Source: Solwaraspora sp. WMMA2056 (lineage in GTDB: Bacteria; Actinomycetota; Actinomycetes; Mycobacteriales; Micromonosporaceae). Taken from it: 64,000 nucleotides of DNA. The notes beneath the pieces are model-generated. The model had not been told where the DNA came from and searched no databases. It worked only from the letters and a program-made list of their open reading frames with translations. The stretch is taken from contig NZ_CP128360.1 in assembly GCF_030345095.1 (NCBI RefSeq), positions 496,001 through 560,000 of the forward strand. The letters run 5' to 3'. Position 1 is the first letter of the stretch. Each line of letters begins with the position of its first letter. A program made the position numbers and the translations under genes. Shown here in pieces: positions 55,153 to 64,000 of the stretch.

Positions 55153-55571
55153 CCATGACCGCATGGCTGCCCGCGCCCTGCCGGCGGCCGCCGCGCGCAG
55201 CGTCGCGCAGGCACGCGCAGGCACGAGCCGACGCGGGGCGGATCGCCGAGGTCACCGCCGGCTGGGCGGGCCGGTTGGAGCAGACGCGACAGCGCAGCGC
55301 CCGCGAGCACGCCAGCGACCTGCGGGTGCTGACCGACGCCCTCACGGAGGTCTGGGCCGAGCTTGAGCGGCGGATCCCGTCGGCCAGCGACCCGGCGCTG
55401 GCACGGCTGCGGGCCGCACATGTACCTGCCGCGGCGCTGACCGCGCTGACGGAGTCGTTGGGCAGTCCGGTCTGTCCTACAAATGCCACCGGCCCCAGAA
55501 ATGGTGCACCCGGCCGAAGGGCCGGTAAGACGCCCCTACCCGGTCCTCTTGAGTCGAGACATACCGGGTAG
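55153..55571 (+). CDS. Hypothetical protein, possibly decayed
   Basis: The frame contains a helical, Glu/Arg-rich section (DAGRIAEVTAGWAGRLEQTR, LTDALTEVWAELERRI) that looks like real protein. After TESLGSPV it becomes non-protein-like, where it overlaps an AraC-type remnant on the other strand. It is probably a small coiled protein whose 3' end was altered. No function can be assigned. Confidence 0.35.
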
Positions 55572-55790
55572 AGGTCTGGTCGTAGCGATTGCGGAAGGCA
55601 CGGATGAAGTTGCTGCTGTCGGCGAACTGCCAACGGGCGGCAACCTCGGAAGCCGGCTAGCCGGCAGTCAAGGCTCTGCGTGCCTCCTCCGGGCGGCGGC
55701 GAACAATCTCGTCGCCAGCTGTGCCGCCGACACGCCGCAACAACTGGTCGACCAGGTCAGGACCTGGATGCGGCGAAAGGCCGAAGCGAC
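55477..55790 (-). pseudogene. AraC-family regulator remnant
   Basis: On the minus strand one frame reads RRRPEEARRALTAG, a TAG stop (55657-55659), then PASEVAARWQFADSSNFIRA and FRNRY. The second part is the second helix-turn-helix of AraC/XylS regulators. No N-terminal domain is present. It is a dead fragment. Confidence 0.55.
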
Positions 55791-56121
55791 GGCCCCGCCT
55801 ATTTGATCGATCCCTTGCGGAGTCGGTACGAGAACCGGCAAATCCCAGCTCACCGCGTAGGTTCCCGGGCAGCCCGGTCACGTGACGCTTGTCTGCCGGC
55901 GCGCTCCTCCCGGCAGTGCCGCAAGTACCCAGAGCCCAGTCGTCACCAAGAGTTCATCTTCCCGCACCGGTCGGCGGATCGACCATCACCGGTCGGCTCT
56001 GAGCTGCGGATTCGCCCGTTCGGGGCGGACTGCGGCCGCCACTGCCGACCACTGCCCGCGACTACCATCGGGGCGCGGCTGCGCCGTACCCGGGCCGGCC
56101 ACGGGCGGAGGAGGAGCACGG
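55791..56121. other. Upstream region of the type VII locus
   Basis: I see no gene in this 331-bp stretch. GGAGGAGG at about 56107-56114 is the ribosome binding site for the TTG start at 56122, so the promoter of the type VII genes probably lies here. Confidence 0.4.
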
Positions 56122-57444
56122 TTGAACACGCCGTCCTTCAACGAGCTCGGCCGTTTCCTGGACACCAACCGACAGACGCTGCTGACCGTACTCACCGTGC
56201 TGGAGCTGTTGATCCTGCTGGTGGTGCTGCTGCGGTGGTTCGACCGCCGATACGGCCTGCGGGGCACCGGACGGCGCATCCGGCGCGGCGTCGTCGGCGC
56301 AGCGCGGGAGCTGGCGGCACCGATCGTCGGGTTCGTCCGGCTCCGGCGAGGAATGCGGGTGGTCGCCGGGAGCTTCGCCGGCTCGGGGCCGGTGCCGGCA
56401 GCCCGCGCCTGGATCGCATCGGCTCGATCGGCGCTGGCCGAACGGGACGATTTCTGGCCGTACCTTGTGCTGTCGGGCCATGGGGAGCTCAGCGTGCGAC
56501 TCGCGGGCGCGGACGCGGACGCGGACGTGCCGTCTCCGGCGCCGGGATCCCCGTGGCAGGTCACCGCGCCGCGTCAGTGGCGGGCCCGCGGCCAACTGCC
56601 CCCAGGTTCCGCACCGACCGCCAGCGACGCACTGCCGATCGCCGTAGGGGTAAAGGACAGGACGATGGTCCTGCTGGATTTCGCCCGCTCCCCCGGCATC
56701 GTGTCGGTGCACGGTGCCCCGGCACCGGCGCAGCGACTGGTCTCCGCGTTGGGCCTCCAGTTGGCCGCGCTGACCGGCGGGCACGGCGTCCACCGCCTGA
56801 TCGTCGCGGCGGAAACCGGCGACGGCTCCGGGGCGTTCGGCGTCGACCGGATGTCACTGTCCGCAGCCGTGACAGATCTCGCGACCCGTACGGCACCGAG
56901 CGGGCGTACCGTCCTGGTCTGCCGGCGGCCCGATCCGCAGACGGCGGCGCGGCTCGCCAGCCTGGTCGCCGGTGATCCCGGGCTGCTGGTCCTGGTCGCC
57001 GGCTACCTGCCCGGATCGCGGTGGCGGTTGCGGGTCGACCTGGTCGGTCGGGTGACCGCACCGGAGTTGCTGCTCGACGTAGACTCCGTACCGCTTGTCC
57101 GGTGCCTGCTGCCCCGCCGCCGGGCCGCGCCCGCCGCGCCACCGGCACCGGCATGGGCCGAGGAGGAGTTCCCCAGGCCCGCCGCCCTCGCCGCAGCGTC
57201 CTCCGCGCCAGCAGAACCGGCCATGCCCGAGCGCCCCCGGCCATCCGTCCCGGCGGGGGCCACTCCGCCGGCCGCCCATCCACCGCCCGGACCGTCGGTT
57301 CCGCCCACCGCGAACGACGACCTGATCGAACAGGCGCACGACGGGCAACGGCCGACGGCCTACTCCGGCGTCGAATCTGGCGGCCGGGCCGCAGACCCTG
57401 CCAGCCGGGCCGCAGGCCCTGTCAGCCGAACCGGGGACCGATAG
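56122..57444 (+). CDS. Type VII secretion-associated membrane protein, unassigned
   Basis: This 440-residue protein starts at TTG 56122 behind a strong GGAGGAGG. A single membrane segment (LLTVLTVLELLILLVVLLRW) lies near residues 20-40, followed by a cytosolic alpha/beta domain and a Pro/Ala-rich tail. Its stop overlaps the GTG of the EssC-like ATPase by one base, so they are co-translated. The position suggests a core or accessory component of that apparatus. I do not recognise a named Ecc family. Confidence 0.75.
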   Translation: MNTPSFNELGRFLDTNRQTLLTVLTVLELLILLVVLLRWFDRRYGLRGTGRRIRRGVVGAARELAAPIVGFVRLRRGMRVVAGSFAGSGPVPAARAWIASARSALAERDDFWPYLVLSGHGELSVRLAGADADADVPSPAPGSPWQVTAPRQWRARGQLPPGSAPTASDALPIAVGVKDRTMVLLDFARSPGIVSVHGAPAPAQRLVSALGLQLAALTGGHGVHRLIVAAETGDGSGAFGVDRMSLSAAVTDLATRTAPSGRTVLVCRRPDPQTAARLASLVAGDPGLLVLVAGYLPGSRWRLRVDLVGRVTAPELLLDVDSVPLVRCLLPRRRAAPAAPPAPAWAEEEFPRPAALAAASSAPAEPAMPERPRPSVPAGATPPAAHPPPGPSVPPTANDDLIEQAHDGQRPTAYSGVESGGRAADPASRAAGPVSRTGDR

Positions 57445-60400
57445 TGCGCCTGCTGCTGACCGTCGTATCCGGCGGTGCCCACCGGGACATCGCCGTGGAC
57501 GTCGAGGCGGACACCCCGGTGGGTGCGCTCATCGAGCGGGACGGCTCCCCGGGCGACTGGTACCTCGACGGGGCACGGCTGGACCCTGGCTGGACGGTGG
57601 GTCGGGCCGGGCTGGTCGCCGGGGTCCGGCTGGGCGACGGTGCGCCGGTGCCCGGCGGCGAAGTCCGGTATCTGCCGGGCGACCCCCGGACCCACTGGCT
57701 GGAGGTGCACGGCGTCGGCGGCCCGAGCGCCGGACGGATCTGGCCGGTCGGCCTGGGCTGCCACGACATCGGCTCGGCACCCGGGTCCGCGATCGATCCG
57801 GGCGGCGAGGGAGTGCCCGCGCACGCCGCGCGACTCACCATCGACGAACAGGGTCGCGCCTGGATCGCCACCGGCGGCGCCGAGGTACGTCTGGCGGTGC
57901 CGCAGCCTCCGGCCCAGACCGAGGCGATGCCCACGCCCGGGTACCCCACCAGCCATCCTGAGCAGCGCGGGTCGGACCTTCGGGGCGAACAGCGGCGGGC
58001 GCACGCGGACGAACCCGACGACGCGGAACGCAGACGTGACGGGTCCCGCCGCTGGCCGCCCGGTGTGGACCTGGCCGTGGGCGGCAGCCTGCTACGGCTG
58101 GTCTCGCGCCCGACCCCGGACGCCGCGGTGACACCGGCCGTGGACGTGCCGATGCTGGACTTCAACCGGCCGCCACGGATCGTGCCGCCGCTGCTCTTCG
58201 CTCGGCGACGGCTGCCCAGCCCGCCGGTCAAGCCGAACAGCCGCCCGATCCCGCTGCTGATGATCCTCGCCCCGATGGTGATGGGTCTGGCGTTCGTCTT
58301 CCTCTTCCGGTCGTACTTCTTCCTGCTGATCATGGCGCTCAGTCCGGTGCTGGCACTGGCGAACTGGTACACCGACCGGCGCAGCGGCCGCAAGCGGTAC
58401 CGCCGGGATCTCGCCGAGTACCTGCGCAAGCGGACCCGGATGATGCGGGAGCTGACGGCGGCGGTCGCCGAGGAGCGGTTGGCCCGGTGCGAGTCGTCGC
58501 CCGACCCGGCGACCGTCCTGCACACCGCCGTCGGCCCCGGCCGGCGGCTGTGGGAACGACGCCGCCGCGACCCCGACCACCTCGTGCTACGGGTCGGCAC
58601 GCTGGACCAGCCGTCACTGATCGAGGTGGACGACCCGGCCCGCCCCGACACGGACCGCCAGCTGCGCTGGACCGTGCCGGACGCGCCGGTCACCGTGGAC
58701 CTGGTCGACCGCAAGGTGATCGGCCTGGCGGGCGCGGCGGAGACGACGTACGCGACGGCACGCTGGCTCGTCCTCCAGGCCGCCACCCTGCACAGCCCAC
58801 GTGACCTGCGGATCCACGTACTGACCGAGCAGGCTGGCGAGGAGCGGTGGAGCTGGGTGCGCTGGCTGCCGCACACCCGCCCGGCCGAGGACGGCGTCCC
58901 GACCGGCCGGCCCTACACGTTGGTCGGCAACGATCCGGAGACCGTGGCGAACCGGGTGGCCGAGCTGGTGTCCCTGGTGACCGCGCGCATCAAGGCGCGG
59001 GGTTCGCAGCTCGGCCAGGTCCTGTTCAGCGAGCCGGACGTGCTGCTGGTCGTCGACGGCGCGCGTCGGCTGCGCGACGTGCCCGGCATGGTGCAGGTGC
59101 TCACCGACGGGCCGACGGTGCAGGTCTTCGCGATCTGCATCGACGCCGAGGAGCGGCTGCTGCCGGAGGAGTGCACCGCGGTGCTCCGGGCGGACGCGGA
59201 CGGGTTGACGGTTCGGCAGACCGGCGTGCCCGAGGCCACCGGAGTCCGCCCGGACATCATCACCGCCGGGTGGTGCGAGCGGGTGGCCCGGGCGTTGGCC
59301 CCGCTGCGGGATGTCACCCCGGACGAGACAGCCGGGTTGCCCGACCGCAGTCGACTGCTGGACCTGCTCGACGCCGACCCGCCGGACGCTGGCGACCTGG
59401 CCGAGCGCTGGTCCCGACAGCCCGCCTCCACGAGCTTCGTGATCGGTAGTGGCTTCGACGGAACGGTCGCGCTCGACCTGGTCCGCGACGGGCCGCACGC
59501 GCTGGTCGCCGGCACCACCGGTGCCGGCAAGTCCGAGCTGTTGCAGTCCATGGTGGTCTCCCTGGCGACGGTGAACCGACCGGACGAGCTGACCTTCGTA
59601 CTGGTCGACTACAAGGGCGGCAGCGCGTTCCACAGTTGCGTACGGCTGCCGCACACCCTCGGCATGGTCACCGATCTGGACAACGCGTTGGTGGTCCGGG
59701 CACTGGAGTCGCTCGGTGCCGAGTTGCGCCGCCGCGAGGAGATCCTGGCCGGGGCCGCCGCCAAGGACCTCGTGCAGTACCGGACGATGCGCGGCCGCGA
59801 CCCGTCGCTGCCGGCGGTGCCCCGGCTGGTGCTGGTCATCGACGAGTTCGCCACTCTCGTCCGCGAGGTGCCGGACTTCATCCCCGGGCTGGTCAGCATC
59901 GCCCAGCGGGGCCGGTCGCTGGGCATCCATCTGATCCTGGCCACCCAACGCCCGGCTGGTGTGGTGACCGCCGACATCCGCGCCAACACCAACCTGCGCA
60001 TCGCGCTGCGGGTCACCGATCCGATGGAGAGCGCGGACGTCATCGACGTACCGGACGCCGCGATGATCCCGGTGGCCACCCCGGGGCGGGCGCTCGCCCG
60101 GCTCGCCCACCGGTCCACCCTGCCCTTCCAGACCGGGTACGTCGGCGGGGTGTACCCGGGTGCCGGCCCGGACACGTCGGAGTCCCGGCCGGCCCCACCG
60201 GTGTACGGCACGGAGCTGCCCTGGCCGCGGCTGGGTCGGGCGCTGCCGCCGCCGGTGGAGCAGACGCGTGACGGTGCAGGGCCGGACGAGTTGGCCGCCA
60301 CCGACCTGGACGTGCTGGTCGACACGATCGACGCCGCGGCTCGCGAGGTGGGCTGCGAGCAGCAGCCGAGCCCGTGGCTGCCGCCGCTGCCACCGGTCGT

Positions 60401-61973
60401 GCTGCTGGACGACCTCACCCTCCCGCAGTCGCGTACCGGTCCTGGTCTGCCGCCGGTGCCGTACGCGCTGACCGACCTGCCGTTGCGGCAGAGCCAGCCG
60501 GTGCTGGCCTGTGATCTCTCCACGCTCGGACATCTCTACGTGCTGGGTGCCTCCCGTTCGGGACGGTCACAGTTGCTGCGTACGCTGGCCGCGTCGCTGG
60601 CCCGGTCGGTGTCCTGCGCCGACCTGCATCTGTACGCCGTCGACGCGGCCGGTGGGTCGATGGTGGTGCTGTCGGAGTTTCCGCACTGCGGTGCGGTGGT
60701 GCCCCGCGCCGACCTGGAACGCCTGGAACGCCTGCTGGGCCGGCTGCAGGGCGAGCTGGCCCGCCGACACGAGTTGCTGGCTCAGCACTCGTGCGCCGGG
60801 CTCGACGAGTTGCGGGCGGCGCTGCCGCCGACGCAGCGTCCGGCGCACCTGATGCTGCTCGTCGACGGTTGGGACTCGCTGGCCGCCGTCCTCAACGACC
60901 ACGACGGTGGACGGCTGATGGACCAGTTCCTCGGCCTGCTGCGGGAGGGGCCGGCCGCTGGCCTGCACATCGTGATGTCCTCGGAGCGATCGCTGTTGAC
61001 CGGCCGGGTGGCGAACCTCAACGACCACCGGATCATGCTGCGGATGACCGACCGCACCGACTACTCGGCGATCGGCGTCAACCATCGTCGGGTGCCGGAG
61101 GTGGTGCCGCCCGGACGGGGCTGGCACTCCGTGGACCAGGCGGAGATCCAGATCGCCCTGCTGGACCCGGATCCGTCCGGTCCGGCGCAGGTCGAGGCGA
61201 TGCGCCGGATCGCGGCTCGGGCCCTCGCCCGCGACAGTGCCGTGCCGGCGCCGCGCCGGCCGTTCCCGGTGGCCGGGCTGCCCGCCGCGGTCACCTTCGC
61301 CGAGGCGTTCGCACAGGTCCCGGCGCAACAGCGGCATCCGTTGCGCGCGCTGCTCGGTATCGGCGGCGATGCCGCCGCGCCCTGTTACGTGGACTTCGCT
61401 GGCCGGCAGGCCACCTTCCTCGTCGCCGGTCCGCCCGGCTCCGGCCGCAGCAACACGCTGGCCACGCTCGCGGTGTCACTACTGGCCGGGGGTACCGGAC
61501 TGGTGATCCTGACGCCCCGGGAGTCGGTGTTGCGCCGGTTGGCGGTGCATGCCCGGGTGCGGGCGATCGAGGGGGCAGCCCCGGACCCGGCACAGGTGAC
61601 CGCCGCGCTGGAGGAGCTGGGCGGCCCGTTGGTGGTGCTGGTCGACGATGTCGACCTGCTGGGGTTCGCCAATCCGCTGGAGGCGGTGCTGCGTCAGGTG
61701 GTGGGCACCGGTCGGGACCGCGGTTTCGGCCTCGGCTACGCGGGGACGGCCGAGACCCTGACCCAGTCGTTGGGCGGTTGGATCGCCGAGGCCCGACGTT
61801 CCCGGCAGGGTGTGCTGCTCGCACCGCAGTCGGCGTTAGAGGGTGACCTGGTCGGAGCGAGGGTGCCGCCAGGGCTGCTGCGGTCGGGCAGCCGACCGGG
61901 TCGCGGCTATGTGCCGGACCCGGTGACCGGTGCACTGGGCGCGGTGACGATCCCACACACCGTTCTGCGCTGA
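57444..61973 (+). CDS. Type VII secretion FtsK/SpoIIIE ATPase, EssC/EccC type
   Basis: This 1509-residue protein starts at GTG 57444. It has an N-terminal FHA-like region (residues 1-220), two adjacent membrane segments near 275-310 (LLMILAPMVMGLAFVFLFRS, FFLLIMALSPVLALANW), and three ATPase modules. Walker A sites are GTTGAGKSE, the degenerate GASRSGRSQ and GPPGSGRSN; the first has Walker B LVLVIDEFATL. FHA domains fused to the ATPase recall Firmicutes EssC more than mycobacterial EccC. It should drive export of the WXG100 proteins encoded convergently downstream. Confidence 0.93.
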   Translation: MRLLLTVVSGGAHRDIAVDVEADTPVGALIERDGSPGDWYLDGARLDPGWTVGRAGLVAGVRLGDGAPVPGGEVRYLPGDPRTHWLEVHGVGGPSAGRIWPVGLGCHDIGSAPGSAIDPGGEGVPAHAARLTIDEQGRAWIATGGAEVRLAVPQPPAQTEAMPTPGYPTSHPEQRGSDLRGEQRRAHADEPDDAERRRDGSRRWPPGVDLAVGGSLLRLVSRPTPDAAVTPAVDVPMLDFNRPPRIVPPLLFARRRLPSPPVKPNSRPIPLLMILAPMVMGLAFVFLFRSYFFLLIMALSPVLALANWYTDRRSGRKRYRRDLAEYLRKRTRMMRELTAAVAEERLARCESSPDPATVLHTAVGPGRRLWERRRRDPDHLVLRVGTLDQPSLIEVDDPARPDTDRQLRWTVPDAPVTVDLVDRKVIGLAGAAETTYATARWLVLQAATLHSPRDLRIHVLTEQAGEERWSWVRWLPHTRPAEDGVPTGRPYTLVGNDPETVANRVAELVSLVTARIKARGSQLGQVLFSEPDVLLVVDGARRLRDVPGMVQVLTDGPTVQVFAICIDAEERLLPEECTAVLRADADGLTVRQTGVPEATGVRPDIITAGWCERVARALAPLRDVTPDETAGLPDRSRLLDLLDADPPDAGDLAERWSRQPASTSFVIGSGFDGTVALDLVRDGPHALVAGTTGAGKSELLQSMVVSLATVNRPDELTFVLVDYKGGSAFHSCVRLPHTLGMVTDLDNALVVRALESLGAELRRREEILAGAAAKDLVQYRTMRGRDPSLPAVPRLVLVIDEFATLVREVPDFIPGLVSIAQRGRSLGIHLILATQRPAGVVTADIRANTNLRIALRVTDPMESADVIDVPDAAMIPVATPGRALARLAHRSTLPFQTGYVGGVYPGAGPDTSESRPAPPVYGTELPWPRLGRALPPPVEQTRDGAGPDELAATDLDVLVDTIDAAAREVGCEQQPSPWLPPLPPVVLLDDLTLPQSRTGPGLPPVPYALTDLPLRQSQPVLACDLSTLGHLYVLGASRSGRSQLLRTLAASLARSVSCADLHLYAVDAAGGSMVVLSEFPHCGAVVPRADLERLERLLGRLQGELARRHELLAQHSCAGLDELRAALPPTQRPAHLMLLVDGWDSLAAVLNDHDGGRLMDQFLGLLREGPAAGLHIVMSSERSLLTGRVANLNDHRIMLRMTDRTDYSAIGVNHRRVPEVVPPGRGWHSVDQAEIQIALLDPDPSGPAQVEAMRRIAARALARDSAVPAPRRPFPVAGLPAAVTFAEAFAQVPAQQRHPLRALLGIGGDAAAPCYVDFAGRQATFLVAGPPGSGRSNTLATLAVSLLAGGTGLVILTPRESVLRRLAVHARVRAIEGAAPDPAQVTAALEELGGPLVVLVDDVDLLGFANPLEAVLRQVVGTGRDRGFGLGYAGTAETLTQSLGGWIAEARRSRQGVLLAPQSALEGDLVGARVPPGLLRSGSRPGRGYVPDPVTGALGAVTIPHTVLR

Positions 61974-61987
61974 CCCGGACGCGCGGC

Positions 61988-62060
61988 GCGGCCGCCGGTC
62001 CAGGCGCGGCCGCCGGTCCAGGCGTGGCCGCCGGCCCAGACGCGGGTCGCCGGCCCAGAC
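61988..62060. repeat. Four tandem copies of an 18-19 bp GC-rich unit
   Basis: The unit GCGGCCGCCGGTCCAGGC is repeated at 61988, 62006, 62024 and 62042 with increasing divergence. It starts 15 bp after the ATPase stop. It may be slippage-generated filler or part of the termination region. Confidence 0.85.
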
Positions 62061-62063
62061 GAG

Positions 62064-62101
62064 GCGCGGCCCGGCTGCCGTCACCGGCGACCGGGCCGCG
62101 C
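62064..62101. terminator. Bidirectional hairpin terminator
   Basis: GCGCGGCCCGG (62064-62074) pairs perfectly with CCGGGCCGCGC (62091-62101) around a 16-base loop. It lies between the convergent ATPase and WXG100 genes and can stop transcription from both sides. Confidence 0.8.
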
Positions 62102-62131
62102 GCGAGACACCTGCCGCGCAGGTCGAGAGGG

Positions 62132-62437
62132 TCAGCTCGCGGGTGGCGGCTGGGACAGCGTCTGGTCCATGTCGCTCAGGTTCTTCGCGATCATCGAGAA
62201 GCTCGACGCGAAGGTCTCCAGGTTGCTGACAGCCTTGGTCAGTGAGTTGGTGAACTCGGTGTACTGCGTGCTCATCACCGGGCTGGACTGCTGTAGCCAC
62301 AGGCCGCCCTGGCTGGTCAGCAACTCACTGACGCTGGTCTGCAGGTTCGTCAGTACGCTGGCGATCTCCGCGCCCTCGGTGGTCAGCCGCCCGGCGACGG
62401 TGTTGACCAGGGCGTAGTCGACGTTTACTTCTGGCAT
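62132..62437 (-). CDS. WXG100-family secreted protein
   Basis: This 101-residue helical-hairpin protein has the central GGLWLQ turn in place of the classical WxG. The N-terminus VDYALVNTVAGRLTTEGAEI and the C-terminal helix fit the family. It is similar to its neighbour at 62460-62765, suggesting a duplicated pair that may form a dimer. The expected route is the EssC-like system encoded opposite. Confidence 0.88.
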   Translation of the reverse strand: MPEVNVDYALVNTVAGRLTTEGAEIASVLTNLQTSVSELLTSQGGLWLQQSSPVMSTQYTEFTNSLTKAVSNLETFASSFSMIAKNLSDMDQTLSQPPPAS

Positions 62438-62459
62438 CGGATGCCTCCGGTTGGCTGGT

Positions 62460-62765
62460 TCAGCTGGCGCTGCTGGAGGTGGCGATCTGCTCGTCCATCG
62501 TGCTGAGCTGAACGGTGATGTTGTGGAACTGCTGGGCGAAGGACCGGATACTCTCGATCGCTGCGGTCAGCTCGGTGTTGAAGGTCTGGTACTGCCCGCT
62601 GAGGGTGGGGCTCGACTTCTGCAGCCACAGGCCACCGTCGCTGGTGAGCAGCTGGGACACCGCGGCGAGCAGGTTCTCCAGGCGCGGTACGGTCTGCGTC
62701 ACGGCGGAGTTGAGCTGGTCGTTGACCGACTGCACCTTGCTGAAGTCGACGGTGATGTTCGGCAT
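62460..62765 (-). CDS. WXG100-family secreted protein
   Basis: This 101-residue paralogue of the downstream gene shares SDGGLWLQKSSPTLSGQY at the turn. The two genes are 22 bp apart, with the same length and orientation. It is probably exported with its partner. Confidence 0.88.
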   Translation of the reverse strand: MPNITVDFSKVQSVNDQLNSAVTQTVPRLENLLAAVSQLLTSDGGLWLQKSSPTLSGQYQTFNTELTAAIESIRSFAQQFHNITVQLSTMDEQIATSSSAS

Positions 62766-62789
62766 GGCATTGCTCCAAAGGTGACTGGG

Positions 62790-63803
62790 TCAGATGGTGA
62801 CAGTGGTGTAGGGGACGTAGTCGTCCTCGGATGACTCCTCGGAGACGAGCGTCCACTCCCCGGTGTTCGGATTGCCGGTGTACGTCTTGGTGCCTTCCGA
62901 ATCCACGACTGTCTTGGTGCCGGTGTCCGGTCCGGTCACCACGATGTCGGTCGTGGTGGTCTCGCCTTCGTGGTCGACGGTCACCTGATGCGATCCGCCG
63001 TCGGCCTTCGGGGTGACCGTGCTGGTGGTGGTGCCCTCGCTGGTGGTGGAGGTCACCACGAACGAACCGTCGTCGTTGGTCTTCTTCTCGATCTTCTCCT
63101 CCGCGCCGTCGGAGTGGGTGATGGTGGAGGTGTAGTCGACGACGTCGGTCTTCCCGTCGCCGTCGGTGTCGCGGTAGGTGAACTGGGTCGTCTCGGTGTA
63201 GGTCAGCCCGTCGCCGGAGGTGACCGTGGTCGTCTCGGAGACGACGTTGCCGTCGTCGTCCAGGACCGCCGTCGTCTGGTTGCTGCCCACCGGCGAGGTG
63301 CCGTCGATGGAGGTGGGCGGGTCCCCTGGCTCCGGCACCGGATCGCCACTCCACACCGGCACTGAACCGTCGACCAGGTTTCCGTCCTCGTCGTAGTACT
63401 GGAAGGTGATCTCCCGGTCCTTCAGGTCGAGGTAGCGCTCGTACGCGGCGGTGTCGGACTGCCAGCCACTGATGCTGGACCGCAGCCGGTCCAGGTTCAC
63501 CTTGCCGGCCACGTCGGCGTCCAGGTCGAAGTAGGCCTTGGCGGTGCTGTCGAAGGTGTTCGCCAGCTCGTCGAGCAGCTCCATCGAGTCCTTGAACGGG
63601 GTATGGCAGGCGGAGAAGAATGCGCTCAGCGTCCCGTACAGGGTCGAATTGCCGACCTGGCTGGAGTCGACGACGGTCCCGTCGGCGGTGACCACTGCCC
63701 GGCGCGAGCCGGTCTCCACGTCGAACTGGATCTTGCTTTTCAGCTCACGCAGGCTGCCCGCGAGGCTGTGCAGCAGCGCGTAGTCGAGCACCAGGTCAGC
63801 CAC
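62790..63803 (-). CDS. WXG-like protein with acidic Thr-rich repeat tail, candidate type VII substrate
   Basis: This 337-residue protein has an N-terminal helical part like WXG proteins (LDYALLHSLAGSLRELKSKI; LLDELANTFDSTAKAYFDLD). Its long tail is Asp/Thr/Gly-rich, with short beta-strand repeats and a DTDGDGKTD segment resembling a calcium-binding loop. No enzymatic motif is seen. The start is GTG 63803, behind GGAGGAAGGGG. As the first of three small secreted-type genes, it is likely a surface or secreted partner of the WXG100 pair. Confidence 0.75.
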   Translation of the reverse strand: MADLVLDYALLHSLAGSLRELKSKIQFDVETGSRRAVVTADGTVVDSSQVGNSTLYGTLSAFFSACHTPFKDSMELLDELANTFDSTAKAYFDLDADVAGKVNLDRLRSSISGWQSDTAAYERYLDLKDREITFQYYDEDGNLVDGSVPVWSGDPVPEPGDPPTSIDGTSPVGSNQTTAVLDDDGNVVSETTTVTSGDGLTYTETTQFTYRDTDGDGKTDVVDYTSTITHSDGAEEKIEKKTNDDGSFVVTSTTSEGTTTSTVTPKADGGSHQVTVDHEGETTTTDIVVTGPDTGTKTVVDSEGTKTYTGNPNTGEWTLVSEESSEDDYVPYTTVTI

Positions 63804-63879
63804 CCTGCGCCCCTTCCTCCGGCTCGTCGGCGTACGCCGTCTGTGTGGTTCGACGCGGCCGGGGCCGCCAGCGGTTCAC
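63796..63879 (-). CDS. Possible 27-residue peptide gene
   Basis: A GTG at 63879 follows GGAGG by six bases and opens a 27-codon frame (MNRWRPRPRRTT...) that overlaps the next start. Strong spacing and overlap suggest translational coupling, but the frame may simply be the end of a longer gene. Confidence 0.3.
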   Translation of the reverse strand: MNRWRPRPRRTTQTAYADEPEEGAQGG

Positions 63880-64000
63880 TGTGAACCTCCACGCGGGTGC
63901 GCCACGTCGAACATGACGACGGCGTCCGGGGCAGCGGGAGGGTCCGGTGGGGGTACGGCCTGGTGACTGGTCACCGCTCACGCTGTCGGGTGACCCCACA
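63876..64000 (-). other. Window-edge sequence, incomplete gene likely
   Basis: One minus-strand frame is open to the window edge (Pro/Arg-rich). Another holds a 32-codon frame from GTG 63974 ending at 63876. I cannot tell which, if any, is coding. Confidence 0.25.

Overview
The window is high-GC DNA from a filamentous actinomycete. Micromonosporaceae or a close relative is my best guess. The basis is the codon bias, a large NRPS with SARP and LAL regulators carrying TTA codons, a type I-E CRISPR array, an EssC-like type VII secretion locus and the density of actinobacterial insertion sequences. I could not search databases, so the genus is an inference.

Region 1 (1-30.3 kb) is a nonribosomal peptide cluster. 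A giant NRPS gene starts at 12858 and runs leftwards off the window, with at least 4286 codons. Its order is A-T / C-A-nMT-T / C-A-T / C-A-T / C..., and the fourth A domain carries a phenylalanine-type specificity code. Upstream, in the same direction, lie a PhyH-type hydroxylase, a cytochrome P450 and a LAL-type LuxR regulator. Next come a second P450, a type II thioesterase, an FkbM methyltransferase, a third P450, a SARP/AfsR regulator and a DrrAB-like ABC exporter. The right flank holds a histidine phosphatase, a winged-helix regulator, a short PEP-synthase-like phosphotransferase and a small helix-turn-helix protein. The NRPS is mosaic: the 5' halves of its third and fifth C domains share a 738-bp block with no difference found, and several segments use different wobble bases.

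Region 2 (30.7-39.3 kb) is an integration hotspot. It contains a 3' tRNA-Arg fragment (a probable att scar) and a 26-repeat type I-E CRISPR array with no cas genes in view. An IS256-family element abuts the leader side of the array. That element is split by a recombinase-in-trio (RIT) element with 31-bp terminal inverted repeats, and the RIT element is split in turn by an IS66-family element with an 8-bp target duplication. A fragment of a group II intron maturase lies just beyond.

Region 3 (39.3-54.4 kb) looks like a decaying second specialised-metabolism locus: a P450 with its ferredoxin, two ABC transporter pairs and a polyprenyl diphosphate synthase gene. It has been invaded by IS5, IS4, two identical IS3-family copies, IS701 and IS110 elements. 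The polyprenyl synthase is split in two, an IS4 transposase is split by IS3, and an FtsX-type permease has lost its 5' end next to the IS110 element. The IS110 element carries a plausible bridge-RNA region.

Region 4 (54.5-64 kb) looks like chromosomal backbone: smpB, decayed remnants, and a type VII secretion locus with a membrane protein, an EssC/EccC-type ATPase, two WXG100-like proteins and a larger WXG-like protein with an acidic Thr-rich tail.
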